Assembly: GCF_002224125.1 (NCBI RefSeq)
Contig: NZ_NCSM01000015.1
Location: 1-64,000, forward strand
Direction: 5' to 3'
DNA from: Streptomyces sp. NBS 14/10
GTDB lineage: Bacteria > Actinomycetota > Actinomycetes > Streptomycetales > Streptomycetaceae
DNA length: 64,000 nt
The position numbers and the translations under genes are program-made. A model generated the notes under the pieces. The model searched no databases. It was not told where the DNA came from and saw only the letters and a list, made by a program, of their open reading frames with translations. Positions 49,187 through 58,364 of the stretch are shown here, one piece after another (positions within the stretch are counted from its first letter, which is position 1; every line of letters starts with the position of its first letter).

Positions 49187-49648
49187 TCACAGGGGCAGTT
49201 CGGACGTCAGTTTGATCTTCTGCATGGGGATTTCCGTCTTGACGCTCCGGACGCCCTTGATGCGGGTCAGATGGTCGACCTGGAACTGTCGATACGCGTC
49301 GAGGTCAGCCGCCACCACGCGCAGCAGGAAGTCGCAGTCCCCGGCCATCAGATGGCACTCGACGACCTGGGGCAGCAGCTTCACCTGCTCCGTGAAGTGG
49401 TCCACGGTGTCGGTGTCCTGGCCTGTCAGCCATAGGCGCGCGAAGACCGTCAGCCCCATGCCGATCTTCGCCGCGTTGAGCAGCGCGACATAGCGCTCGA
49501 TCACTCCGGCCTCTTCGAGAAGCCTCACCCGGCGCAGGCACGGCGAGGGCGACAGGCCCACCTTCTCCGCCAGCTCGACGTTCTGGATCCGGCCGTTCTC
49601 CTGCAGCGCCCGGAGAATTCGACGATCGATGCTGTCCAGCTCTCTCAT
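49187..49648 (-). CDS. Lrp/AsnC-family transcriptional regulator
   Basis: 153 residues, the normal family length: N-terminal helix-turn-helix (IDRRILRALQENGRIQNVELAEKVGLS, then CLRRVRLLEEAGVI) and C-terminal RAM ligand domain (VVECHLMAGDCDFLLRVVA). ATG at 49648 has GGAAGG nine bases upstream; a longer frame to 49810 is not supported by a ribosome site. It is divergent from the beta-hydroxyacid dehydrogenase gene across a 194-base gap, so it probably controls that gene and itself in response to an amino acid or related effector. Confidence 0.92.
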   Translation of the reverse strand: MRELDSIDRRILRALQENGRIQNVELAEKVGLSPSPCLRRVRLLEEAGVIERYVALLNAAKIGMGLTVFARLWLTGQDTDTVDHFTEQVKLLPQVVECHLMAGDCDFLLRVVAADLDAYRQFQVDHLTRIKGVRSVKTEIPMQKIKLTSELPL

Positions 49649-49706
49649 GGTGACGGGCCTTCCGCGTTGCTGAGGCATCCAATGCCGGATCGGGTCGATG
49701 GAGCAG

Positions 49707-49734
49707 CATTCGATGCCAATGAAACGTGCGAATG
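49707..49734. promoter_or_regulatory. Possible Lrp operator in the divergent promoter region
   Basis: GCATTCG and CGAATGT face each other across 16 bases, with a further CATTCG downstream at about 49758. The inverted-half-site pattern fits an Lrp target, but this is weak evidence. Confidence 0.3.
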
Positions 49735-49842
49735 TAGCAGAATAGGCAATCGCCTGCCATTCGTTTCGGCCTAGGCTGCCCCCAGATGTGAATCCCCCTT
49801 CGTAAGACATTTCACAAGACGTCGCGGCAAGGAGCTTTGAAC

Positions 49843-50787
49843 ATGACGCACCGGGCGCAGGTCCCCGGCCCCCGGCCGGAGGAGGAGGTCGGTTTCGTCG
49901 GGCTCGGAGGCATGGGACAGCCCATGGCGCTCAACCTGGCCAAGGCCGGCACACGGCTCGTCGTATGGAACCGGTCCGCCGAGCGCGCCGAGCCGCTGCG
50001 GGCCCTCGGGGCGAGCGTGGCGGCCGATGTCGACGAGGTGTTCGCGCATGCCCGCATCGTGATCGTGATGCTGCTCAACGAGGAGGTGACGGACGCGGTG
50101 CTGGGACGTGGCACGCCCGGCTTCGCGAAGCGGGTCGCCGGCCATGTCGTGGTGTCGATGGGCTCGGTCGAGCCCGACTACTCACGCGCACTCGCCGCTG
50201 ACGTCGTCGCCGCGGGCGGACGGTTCGTCGAAGCCCCCGTGTCCGGCTCGAAGAAGCCGGCCGAGGCCGGCCAACTGGTCGCGATGCTCGGCGGCGCCCC
50301 GGACACGGCGGCCGAGATCCGTCCGCTGCTCGCTCCGATGTGCCGGGAGGCGCTGTTCTGCGGAGCGGTGGGCACCGCGCTGCTGATGAAACTGGCGGTC
50401 AACCTGTATCTGTGCACGATGCTGGCCGGTCTGGCCGAAGCCGTGCACTTCGCCGACCGGCGCGGGCTGGATCTCGGCATGTTCCAGGCCGCCATCGGCT
50501 CGGGACCCATGGCCAGCGATGTGACGAGGGTGAAGATCCCGATGCTCAGGGAGCGGGATTTCTCGGTGCAGGCGGCGACGTCCGACGCCCTGGCCAGTAC
50601 CCGGCTCATCGTGAACGAGGCGCGCGCCGCCGGGGTGTCGTCCCCGCTCCTGGACCTGAGCAGCGAGCTCTACGGCGAAAGCGTGGACCTCGGAAACGGC
50701 CGGCTCGACATGGTGTCGGTCATCAAGGCCATCGAGGCGCGCACCGACGCGCTCGGCCATTCGCCCGACGTACGGGCTACGCGCTGA
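49843..50787 (+). CDS. NAD(P)-dependent beta-hydroxyacid dehydrogenase (3-hydroxyisobutyrate dehydrogenase family)
   Basis: 314 residues: N-terminal Rossmann domain with GFVGLGGMGQPMA (dinucleotide site), substrate loop EAPVSGSKKPAEAGQL, and C-terminal helical domain with the catalytic Lys in GTALLMKLAVNLY. ATG at 49843 has AAGGAG eight bases upstream; TTG at 49837 is too close to it. It oxidises a short beta-hydroxyacid (3-hydroxyisobutyrate, tartronate semialdehyde and related acids); the exact substrate is not readable. The SGS form of the substrate loop differs from the usual SGG. Divergent from an Lrp regulator, which suggests a role in amino-acid or branched-acid catabolism. Confidence 0.88.
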   Translation: MTHRAQVPGPRPEEEVGFVGLGGMGQPMALNLAKAGTRLVVWNRSAERAEPLRALGASVAADVDEVFAHARIVIVMLLNEEVTDAVLGRGTPGFAKRVAGHVVVSMGSVEPDYSRALAADVVAAGGRFVEAPVSGSKKPAEAGQLVAMLGGAPDTAAEIRPLLAPMCREALFCGAVGTALLMKLAVNLYLCTMLAGLAEAVHFADRRGLDLGMFQAAIGSGPMASDVTRVKIPMLRERDFSVQAATSDALASTRLIVNEARAAGVSSPLLDLSSELYGESVDLGNGRLDMVSVIKAIEARTDALGHSPDVRATR

Positions 50788-50840
50788 CCTCGGCCGCGAC
50801 CAGTGCCAGGGCATATCACCCGGCACCCGGCACCCGGCGC

Positions 50841-50887
50841 CCGCCACCCGGCCTGGCTTCGGTGAGCCGGGCCGGGCCGGGTGGCGG
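50841..50887. terminator. Hairpin terminator between convergent genes
   Basis: A 13-base perfect stem (CCGCCACCCGGCC / GGCCGGGTGGCGG) around a 21-base loop with its own short GGC/GCC stem. It lies between the dehydrogenase stop and the pectate lyase stop and probably serves both. The left arm continues a short cccggca repeat run. Confidence 0.75.
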
Positions 50888-50900
50888 AGGCACCTGGCCG

Positions 50901-52133
50901 CTATCCGCCGAAGGACACGGAGAGCTTCCCGTCCGAGGCGAAGGACCACTTCAGCGCGCCGCTGTACGACGAGCACCGAGAGCCGTTCGTACCGGACCAG
51001 AACTGGTTCGAGGCGTCGGCATCGCCGATGGTGCGGTCCTTCGTCCCGCTGCCGCTGCGGCACGACACATTTTCCCGGAACACCGAAGTGCCGTCGTCGA
51101 AGGAGAAGTTGCGCTCGGTGTTGTCGATGCCGATGTTGCTCGACACCGACATATGGCCCGGGTTGCTGTTGTAGGTGAAACCGTGCTTGCCGTTGCGGTA
51201 CGCGATGCTGCGCCGGATGACGTGGTCGACGGCGATGTCCGAGCCGCCGAGCTTGAAGCCGTTGCGGTCGCCCTTCGAGGCCTGGGAGCCGTCCGTGAGG
51301 GTGCCGTTGTTCAGGGCGAGGGAGTCCTCGATGGTCACCGGGCCGATGGCGCCGGTGTCCGTCTTGGTGTAGAGGTCCCAACCGTCGTCGATGTTGTTGT
51401 GCGACACGTCGTACCGGAAGACGTTCCCGGAGCCGACCGTGAGCTTCGCGGCGAAGCCGTCGGCGTCCTCGCCGTCGGAGTCGGCGTTGTCATACGACTC
51501 CGAGCTCACGATGAGGTTGTTCGCCGGCCACTGGTCGCGGGGGGTGCTGGAGGCGATACGGGAGATCTGGAGCCCCGTGTCGCGGTTGAAGCGCGTCACC
51601 GTGCGTTCTATGACGTTGTTGCTGCCGCCGACGAAGATCCCGTTGTCGCCGGCGCGCTCGACGGTGATGTTGGAGACGCGCCAGAACGACCCGTTGACGG
51701 CGAGCCCGCGGTTTGCCGGGTCCTCGCTCATGGCCGAGAAGTTCAGCACCGGCTTCTCGCCGGGGTAGGCGGACAGCTTCTTGGGAGCGCTCGAGGTGCC
51801 GTCGTTGCCCGGTGCGATGGTGACCGTCTGCGAGAGGTTGTAGGCCCCGCCACGCATATAGATGGTGCCACCGGGGGTGATGCGGGTGATCGCCGAGGCG
51901 AGCGTCGTCGGAGAGGACTCCGTGCCGGGCGCGCCGGCGCTGCCGTTCGGCGACACGTACAGATCGTTGGCGGCGAGGGGCGCGGCCTGTGAGACGGATG
52001 GCGGGATCGCGAGCAGACCCGCCGTCGCGAACACCGCCACCGCCGCGGCGGCGAGGGCGCCGCGTGTGCGGCGTATGTCGGCGGCCGCGGGGGCCTTCTG
52101 CGGTGAGGCAGGGGTAAACCGGGTGTGCTTCAT
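50901..52133 (-). CDS. Secreted pectate lyase, polysaccharide lyase family 9-like
   Basis: 410 residues. Residues about 20-50 form a signal peptide: RRTR, a hydrophobic AAAAVAVFATAGLLAIP core, and SQA-AP as likely cleavage. The mature part is a right-handed parallel beta-helix starting LYVSPNGSAGAPGT. The block DSDGEDADGFAAKLTVGSG...NNIDDGWD carries the Asp cluster (calcium) and the Lys expected as catalytic base in family 9. ATG at 52133 has CAGGAGG nine bases upstream. It should cleave polygalacturonate outside the cell by beta-elimination. LacI-type palindromes lie about 145-240 bases upstream. No other pectin genes are nearby. Confidence 0.9.
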   Translation of the reverse strand: MKHTRFTPASPQKAPAAADIRRTRGALAAAAVAVFATAGLLAIPPSVSQAAPLAANDLYVSPNGSAGAPGTESSPTTLASAITRITPGGTIYMRGGAYNLSQTVTIAPGNDGTSSAPKKLSAYPGEKPVLNFSAMSEDPANRGLAVNGSFWRVSNITVERAGDNGIFVGGSNNVIERTVTRFNRDTGLQISRIASSTPRDQWPANNLIVSSESYDNADSDGEDADGFAAKLTVGSGNVFRYDVSHNNIDDGWDLYTKTDTGAIGPVTIEDSLALNNGTLTDGSQASKGDRNGFKLGGSDIAVDHVIRRSIAYRNGKHGFTYNSNPGHMSVSSNIGIDNTERNFSFDDGTSVFRENVSCRSGSGTKDRTIGDADASNQFWSGTNGSRCSSYSGALKWSFASDGKLSVSFGG

Positions 52134-52274
52134 GGCGCTGGGACCTCCTGTTGTGGGGGGCTGCCGTGGGGGCGGCACGCAGCTCATGAGAGCGGTTACT
52201 GATCGCTGCCTGTCCTAGGAGGGGCAGTATGGAGCGCGTCTTTACGGGTGACGGCCATCACGCACAGGGCAAAT

Positions 52275-52292
52275 TAGCAAGCGCTTGCCAAG
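52275..52292. promoter_or_regulatory. LacI-type operator candidate upstream of pectate lyase
   Basis: The perfect 12-base palindrome GCAAGCGCTTGC (52277-52288), extended by outer TT/AA with one mismatch, has the central CG typical of LacI-family operators. It is about 145 bases upstream of the pectate lyase start and about 160 upstream of furA. Carbon-source repression of the lyase is the natural reading. Confidence 0.6.
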
Positions 52293-52357
52293 CCGTCAAC
52301 GCCATCTGCGCCACACCTTCCAGGCCGCCACTCGCACCGCATGTCACACCACAAAAA

Positions 52358-52370
52358 GGCAAACGTTGCC
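52358..52370. promoter_or_regulatory. Second palindrome with a similar half-site
   Basis: GGCAA-ACG-TTGCC shares the TTGCC half with the site 70 bases away. It may be an auxiliary operator of the same regulator, or belong to the furA promoter (76 bases upstream of the furA ATG). Confidence 0.45.
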
Positions 52371-52393
52371 TGACCCGCGCCACCACTAAACTT

Positions 52394-52402
52394 GAATCAT
52401 TC
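52394..52402. promoter_or_regulatory. Candidate Fur-type autoregulatory site
   Basis: GAAT-C-ATTC palindrome inside an A/T-rich stretch (52385-52410), unusual in this DNA, 44 bases upstream of the furA ATG. The TTGAAT overlapping it could be a -35 box. Autoregulation of furA-katG operons by FurA is known in Streptomyces and mycobacteria; the exact site here is inferred. Confidence 0.4.
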
Positions 52403-52445
52403 GTTTTCCTGTACAGGTCGTGTTTGTGGCGGTAGCTTTGGCGCC

Positions 52446-52883
52446 ATGACCGCATCCCAGAGCCCGGCCCCCGCCGAGGAGCTGCGCGGTGCCGGCCTGC
52501 GAGTGACGGCCGCCCGTGTCGCGCTGCTCGAAACCGTCCGCTACGGCGACCACCTCGATGTCGAGGCGATCGCCTCCCGAGTACGCGACCGCGTGGGTCA
52601 CATCTCCCTGCAAGCTGTGTATGACGCCCTTCACGCGCTCACCGCGGCGGGGCTCATACGCCGGATCGAGCCGGCAGGCAGCCCGGCTCGGTTCGAGGGT
52701 CGTGTCGGGGACAACCACCACCACGTCGTATGCCGGTCGTGCGGTGCCGTCGCCGACGTCGACTGCGCGGTCGGCGAGATCCCCTGTCTGACCGCGTCCG
52801 ACGACCACGGCTTCTCGATCGAGGAGGCCGAGGTCATCTTCTGGGGCCTGTGTCCCGGCTGTTCCACCGCCCGCAGTTCTTGA
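52446..52883 (+). CDS. furA: Fur-family peroxide-responsive repressor (FurA/CatR type)
   Basis: 145 residues: winged-helix DNA-binding domain (LRGAGLRVTAARVALLETV, ISLQAVYDALHAL) then the dimerisation/metal domain with NHHHVVCRSCG and a C-terminal CPGC, Fur-type metal motifs. It lies 33 bases upstream of katG on the same strand, the standard furA-katG (furS-cpeB) layout in actinobacteria, where it represses the operon until oxidised. ATG at 52446 matches the family start, but no good ribosome site precedes it (only GGCGG about 15 bases away), so the message may be leaderless or weakly translated. A longer TTG start at 52392 would add 18 non-homologous residues. Confidence 0.93.
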   Translation: MTASQSPAPAEELRGAGLRVTAARVALLETVRYGDHLDVEAIASRVRDRVGHISLQAVYDALHALTAAGLIRRIEPAGSPARFEGRVGDNHHHVVCRSCGAVADVDCAVGEIPCLTASDDHGFSIEEAEVIFWGLCPGCSTARSS

Positions 52884-52892
52884 ACACCATGA

Positions 52893-55139
<2,247 letters not shown>

Positions 55140-55171
55140 GTCGATCGCGTCTGGTTCACGCCTGACGTATG

Positions 55172-55207
55172 ACGTCCAGGTCGGCCCGTGGGGGCCGACC
55201 TGGACGT
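55172..55207. terminator. Strong hairpin terminator after katG
   Basis: A perfect 16-base stem (ACGTCCAGGTCGGCCC and its complement) with a four-base loop (GTGG), followed by TTCTCGTTT on the plus strand. It lies 33 bases after the katG stop and 30 bases before the stop of the convergent Lrp gene, so it can act in both directions. Confidence 0.9.
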
Positions 55208-55236
55208 TCTCGTTTGATCCCGCGCCGGACGTGCTC

Positions 55237-55689
55237 TCACAGCGGCAGCGGACGGTTCTCGACGACGCTCTTCATGACGAGGGTGGAACTCAGGCGCTGG
55301 ACACCCGGGAGGGTGGCCAGACGGTCGTCGTAGAGCTTCTGGAACGCGGCCAGGTCGCGGGTGACGACGCGCAGGAGGTAGTCGGGGTCGCCGAAGAGGC
55401 GCTGGGCCTGCATGACATGCGGTATGTCCACGACGGCCTGTTCGAAGGCGGCGACGGTGTCGCGGTCCTCGTAGCGCATGGTCACGAACACGAGCGCTTC
55501 GAAGGTCAGGCCGAGGACATCCGCGTCGAGCTGCGCGCGATAGCCGCTGATCGCACCGGAGTGTTCCAGGGCGCGCAGCCGGCGGTGGCAGGGCGAGACG
55601 CTGAGCCGGACGCGTTCGGCGAGTTCGGTGACGGTGAGACGCCCGTCGTGCTGCAGCTCGGCAAGGATTTTCCGATCGACCTCATCCAT
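55237..55689 (-). CDS. Lrp/AsnC-family transcriptional regulator
   Basis: 150 residues: helix-turn-helix (DEVDRKILAELQHDGRLTVT, LSVSPCHRRLRALEHSGAI) and RAM effector domain (VMQAQRLFGDPDYLLRVVT). ATG at 55689 gives the standard MDEVDRKIL start; the upstream extension to 55740 has no family match. It is divergent from a LysE-type exporter, the common arrangement in which an Lrp protein activates export of an amino acid. A perfect 13-base palindrome overlaps its ribosome-binding region, suggesting autorepression. Confidence 0.93.
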   Translation of the reverse strand: MDEVDRKILAELQHDGRLTVTELAERVRLSVSPCHRRLRALEHSGAISGYRAQLDADVLGLTFEALVFVTMRYEDRDTVAAFEQAVVDIPHVMQAQRLFGDPDYLLRVVTRDLAAFQKLYDDRLATLPGVQRLSSTLVMKSVVENRPLPL

Positions 55690-55691
55690 GA

Positions 55692-55704
55692 GGAAGATTC
55701 TTCC
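55692..55704. promoter_or_regulatory. Palindrome over the Lrp ribosome site
   Basis: GGAAGA-T-TCTTCC, perfect six-base arms around one base, starts three bases upstream of the Lrp ATG and includes its GGAAGA ribosome site. It is a good candidate for autoregulation by the Lrp protein. Confidence 0.5.
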
Positions 55705-55723
55705 ACCGACAGCCCATGATCGT

Positions 55724-55745
55724 GGAAATGTTGAAAACACATTCC
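55724..55745. promoter_or_regulatory. Possible Lrp operator upstream of the exporter
   Basis: An imperfect inverted repeat bounded by GGAA and TTCC around an A/T-rich centre, midway between the divergent starts. It shares the GGAA/TTCC ends with the palindrome at 55692. Confidence 0.4.
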
Positions 55746-55803
55746 GGCCCTATGCACTCTCATCTCCCTCTCGGAAGCCGAGAGTGAGAAGAGGAGCCAG
55801 GCC

Positions 55804-56421
55804 ATGGCGGTCGGAAGTGTCATCGCGTTCTGGGGGGTGTCCTTCCTGCTGGTACTGGTCCCGGGAGCGGACTGGGCGTACGCGATCGCGGCCGGGCTGC
55901 GCGACCGTACGGTGCTGCCCGCGGTGGGTGGGCTGCTGGCCGGGTACGTGGCGCTGACCGCGGTGGTCGCCGGGGGAGTGGCGACGGTGGTGGCTCGGTT
56001 GCCGCTGGTGCTGACCGTGCTGACGGCGGTGGGCGCGGCGTATCTGGTGTGGCTGGGCACAGCCACCCTGGCCCGGCCTTCCGCCCCGACGGCGGATGCG
56101 GAGGCAAGCGCCGGCTCGTGGCTGCGGCGGGGGGAAAAAGGCGCGGGGATCAGCGGTCTCAACCCGAAGGCGCTGGTGCTGTTCCTGGCGCTGCTGCCAC
56201 AGTTCATCGCCCAGGGGGCGACCTGGCCGGTCGCGGCGCAGACCGCCCTCCTGGGCTTGGTGCACACGGCCAACTGCGCCGCGGTCTACACGGGAGTGGG
56301 CACGGCGGCACGGGCGGTGCTGCGGACCCGCCCGGCGGCGGCGCGGGCGGTGATCCGCTGCTCAGGCGCCGCGATGGTGGCCATCGGGGCGCTGCTGCTG
56401 GTGGAGCGGCTGCTCAGCTAG
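55804..56421 (+). CDS. LysE/RhtB-family amino-acid exporter
   Basis: 205 residues, the usual family length, with about six hydrophobic helices. The N-terminal VSFLLVLVPGADWAYAIAAGL is the LysE/RhtB signature, and GLNPKALVLFLALLPQF is the conserved central motif. ATG at 55804 with GAGGAG about eight bases upstream. It exports an amino acid or homoserine-like compound across the membrane and is divergent from an Lrp regulator that probably senses the substrate. The substrate cannot be told from sequence. Confidence 0.93.
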   Translation: MAVGSVIAFWGVSFLLVLVPGADWAYAIAAGLRDRTVLPAVGGLLAGYVALTAVVAGGVATVVARLPLVLTVLTAVGAAYLVWLGTATLARPSAPTADAEASAGSWLRRGEKGAGISGLNPKALVLFLALLPQFIAQGATWPVAAQTALLGLVHTANCAAVYTGVGTAARAVLRTRPAAARAVIRCSGAAMVAIGALLLVERLLS

Positions 56422-56453
56422 GGGTCGATTCGACTGAGTGTCGGCTGAGCGCT

Positions 56454-56870
56454 TCAGGACTTCCGCTCGCAGAAGCGGATGTTGTTGCCGAAGGGGTCGC
56501 GGAGGCCGCAGTCGATTCCGTACGGGCGCTCGGTGGGCTCCTCGGTGAACTCGACGCCCCGGGCCAGCAGCGTCTCGTAGGTCTTGCGGCAGTTGTCCGT
56601 GCTGAAGAAGAGCGTGCCGGCCGTCGCGCCCTTGGTCACCAGCTCGCGGACCTGCTCCGCCGTCTCCTCGGACATCGACGGAGGGCCCGGCTTCTCCAGC
56701 AGGATTTCGCGCTCCGGGTGCCCGGGGACGCAGACGGTCAGCCAGCGCATGAAGCCCAGCGGGACGTCGGCGCAGACCTCCAGTTCGAGCTTGCCGACAT
56801 AGAAGTCGAGGGCCTCGTCCTGGTCGAGGACGTAGATGGTCGAGTGCGTGATGGCATTGAACATGCGCAT
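56454..56870 (-). CDS. Glyoxalase/bleomycin-resistance/dioxygenase (VOC) superfamily protein
   Basis: A single VOC domain of about 138 residues with paired beta-alpha-beta-beta-beta modules: THSTIYVLDQDEALDFYVGKLE, then ILLEKPG, FFSTDNCRKTYETLLARGVEF, and DPFGNNIRFCE at the end. His in the first strand and the two Glu residues (LLEK, FCER) fit the usual metal ligands. ATG at 56870 (or 56864) starts the fold; the ribosome site is weak. The function could be glyoxalase-like, antibiotic binding or a ring-cleavage relative. It is convergent with the LysE gene and downstream of the conservon, with a 105-base gap to it. Confidence 0.85.
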   Translation of the reverse strand: MRMFNAITHSTIYVLDQDEALDFYVGKLELEVCADVPLGFMRWLTVCVPGHPEREILLEKPGPPSMSEETAEQVRELVTKGATAGTLFFSTDNCRKTYETLLARGVEFTEEPTERPYGIDCGLRDPFGNNIRFCERKS

Positions 56871-56975
56871 CACGCTACTCGGCCGGACGGACGGAAACTT
56901 ATCCAAAACTGCTCAGGATGCCCGCCCCCACTCCCCAGTCGTCACCGACGCCCCAGCCGTCACCGACGCGCTTCA

Positions 56976-57572
56976 TCAGCGAACGGCCGCCATCCGGCTC
57001 GCCATCGCGTGTTCGAGCAAGGTGACGAGGACGAGTTTGCTGGACTCGCGGGAGCGCGCGTCACACATCACCACCGGTACGTGCGCGTCGAGATCGAGCG
57101 CATAGCGGACGTCTTCGACGTCGTAGTCACACGCGCCGTCGAAGCGGTTGACCGCGACGACGAACGATGTGCCGCGGTGCTCGAAGTAGTCGACGGCGGG
57201 GAAGGAGTCCTCGATTCTTCGTGTGTCGGCCAGCACGATGGCTCCGAGCGCGCCGAGGGCCAGCTCGTCCCACATGAACCAGAAGCGGTTCTGCCCGGGT
57301 GTGCCGAAGAGGTACAACACCAGGTCCTGGCTGATCGTGATCCGGCCGAAGTCCATGGCCACGGTCGTGGTGGTCTTCCCCTCCACCCCGCTGAGATCGT
57401 CCACGCCCTCGCTCGTCTGCGTGATCACCTCCTCGGTCTGCAGCGGGGAGATCTCGCTGACGGCGCCGACCATGGTGGTCTTCCCGGCGCCGAACCCGCC
57501 GGCGATCAGGATCTTGACCGCCGTCGGGAGACCACCGGCGCCGGGATATGGCTCAGAGCCTGCGAATTCCAT
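56976..57572 (-). CDS. cvnD: Conservon protein CvnD, Ras-like ATP/GTP-binding protein
   Basis: 198 residues: P-loop GGFGAGKTT, switch region TTTTVAMDFGRI, GTPGQNRFWFMWDEL (G3-like) and NRFDG (G4-like), as in MglA/CvnD GTPases. It is the fourth gene of a cvnA-B-C-D conservon; in Streptomyces these form membrane-associated complexes resembling eukaryotic G-protein signalling and affect development and secondary metabolism. ATG at 57572 overlaps the end of cvnC by 20 bases, so translation is coupled. No cytochrome P450 gene follows, unlike some conservons. Confidence 0.93.
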   Translation of the reverse strand: MEFAGSEPYPGAGGLPTAVKILIAGGFGAGKTTMVGAVSEISPLQTEEVITQTSEGVDDLSGVEGKTTTTVAMDFGRITISQDLVLYLFGTPGQNRFWFMWDELALGALGAIVLADTRRIEDSFPAVDYFEHRGTSFVVAVNRFDGACDYDVEDVRYALDLDAHVPVVMCDARSRESSKLVLVTLLEHAMASRMAAVR

Positions 57573-57927
57573 CGAGTACCGCCTGAAGTACGTGGATTTC
57601 CGGAGCCTCCGCCAGCGCGATCGGTGCGCGGGTGTGGATGGCTCCCATGTCGAGTAGGTCTCCGAGCAGGACCTTGGCCACTGTCGCGGGCATGTCCAGC
57701 CGAGCGGCAATCTCGGCGACGGAGAGCGGGTTGCCGGTGCACATGCGCAGGATCATGATGTGTTCCGGCTCGAGACCGTGGCGTGCCGTGTCGGTGTTCG
57801 TGGCGATGATCAGGGTGATCAGGTTGAACTCGTCCCGAGTGGGCCGGGTCCGGCCGCCGGTTCTCGCGAACGAGCGCACGATGGGGCCTGCGTCCACGTC
57901 CCACCATGATTCCTCCGGTTCGGACAT
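57553..57927 (-). CDS. cvnC: Conservon protein CvnC, DUF742 family
   Basis: 124 residues. SWWDVDAGPIVRSFARTGGRTRP is the DUF742 opening, followed by a winged-helix-like part (LSVAEIAARLDMPATVAKVLLGDLLDMGAI). The N terminus reads SEPEESWW, and ATG at 57927 agrees with the family length. It lies 11 bases after cvnB and overlaps cvnD. CvnC proteins are thought to bridge the kinase/roadblock part and the GTPase; the biochemical role is unknown. Confidence 0.93.
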   Translation of the reverse strand: MSEPEESWWDVDAGPIVRSFARTGGRTRPTRDEFNLITLIIATNTDTARHGLEPEHIMILRMCTGNPLSVAEIAARLDMPATVAKVLLGDLLDMGAIHTRAPIALAEAPEIHVLQAVLDGIRRL

Positions 57928-57938
57928 GGGTCCTCACC

Positions 57939-58364
57939 TCAGAAGGGTGACGGCGAAACGGCTGCCGCCTGTCGTGGCGCCGCGGCGAGGTATTCGCCGA
58001 CACGCTTGACGATCAGGTTCATCTCGTAGGCGACGAGACCGACGTCGATATCGGCCTCACCGAGGATGGCGAGGCAGGCACCTCGTCCCGCACCGGTCAC
58101 AAACAGAAAACAGCTCTCCAGCTCGACGATCGTCTGCCGTACGGACCCTCCGCCGAAGCGTCGTCCGACGCCGCCGGCCAGGCTCTGGAAACCCGAGGCG
58201 ACAGCCGACATGTGTTCGGCGTCCTCACGGCCGAGATCGCGCGAGTGGGCGATCACCAGCCCGTCGGCCGACAACACGAGGACATGCCTGGTCCGGGGGA
58301 CCCGCCGGACGAGGTCGTCCAGCATCCAGTGGAGGTCGTTGGCTTGTTTCGGCATCTGTGTCAT
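57939..58364 (-). CDS. cvnB: Conservon protein CvnB, roadblock/LC7 domain
   Basis: 141 residues forming one roadblock/LC7 domain (DLHWMLDDLVRRVPRTRHVLVLSADGLVIAHSR, then GRGACLAILGEADIDVGLVAYEM). Such proteins regulate small GTPases such as CvnD. ATG at 58364 with GGGA seven bases upstream; it overlaps the cvnA stop by ATGA (58361-58364), so it is coupled to the kinase. Alternative starts at 58376 and 58355 differ by only a few residues. Confidence 0.93.
   Translation of the reverse strand: MTQMPKQANDLHWMLDDLVRRVPRTRHVLVLSADGLVIAHSRDLGREDAEHMSAVASGFQSLAGGVGRRFGGGSVRQTIVELESCFLFVTGAGRGACLAILGEADIDVGLVAYEMNLIVKRVGEYLAAAPRQAAAVSPSPF

Larger units (their letters stand above)
52134..52445. other. 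Divergent intergenic region between pectate lyase and furA
   Basis: 312 bases holding both promoters. It contains an inverted repeat at 52275-52292, a second at 52358-52370 and a small palindrome at 52394-52402, each listed separately. No gene was found. Confidence 0.75.

Noticed and set aside
47646..49190. Minus-strand frame of about 510 codons overlapping the DUF2235 gene in another frame
   Set aside because: The DUF2235 frame has the family start, the GxSxG motif and a ribosome site; this frame has none of them.
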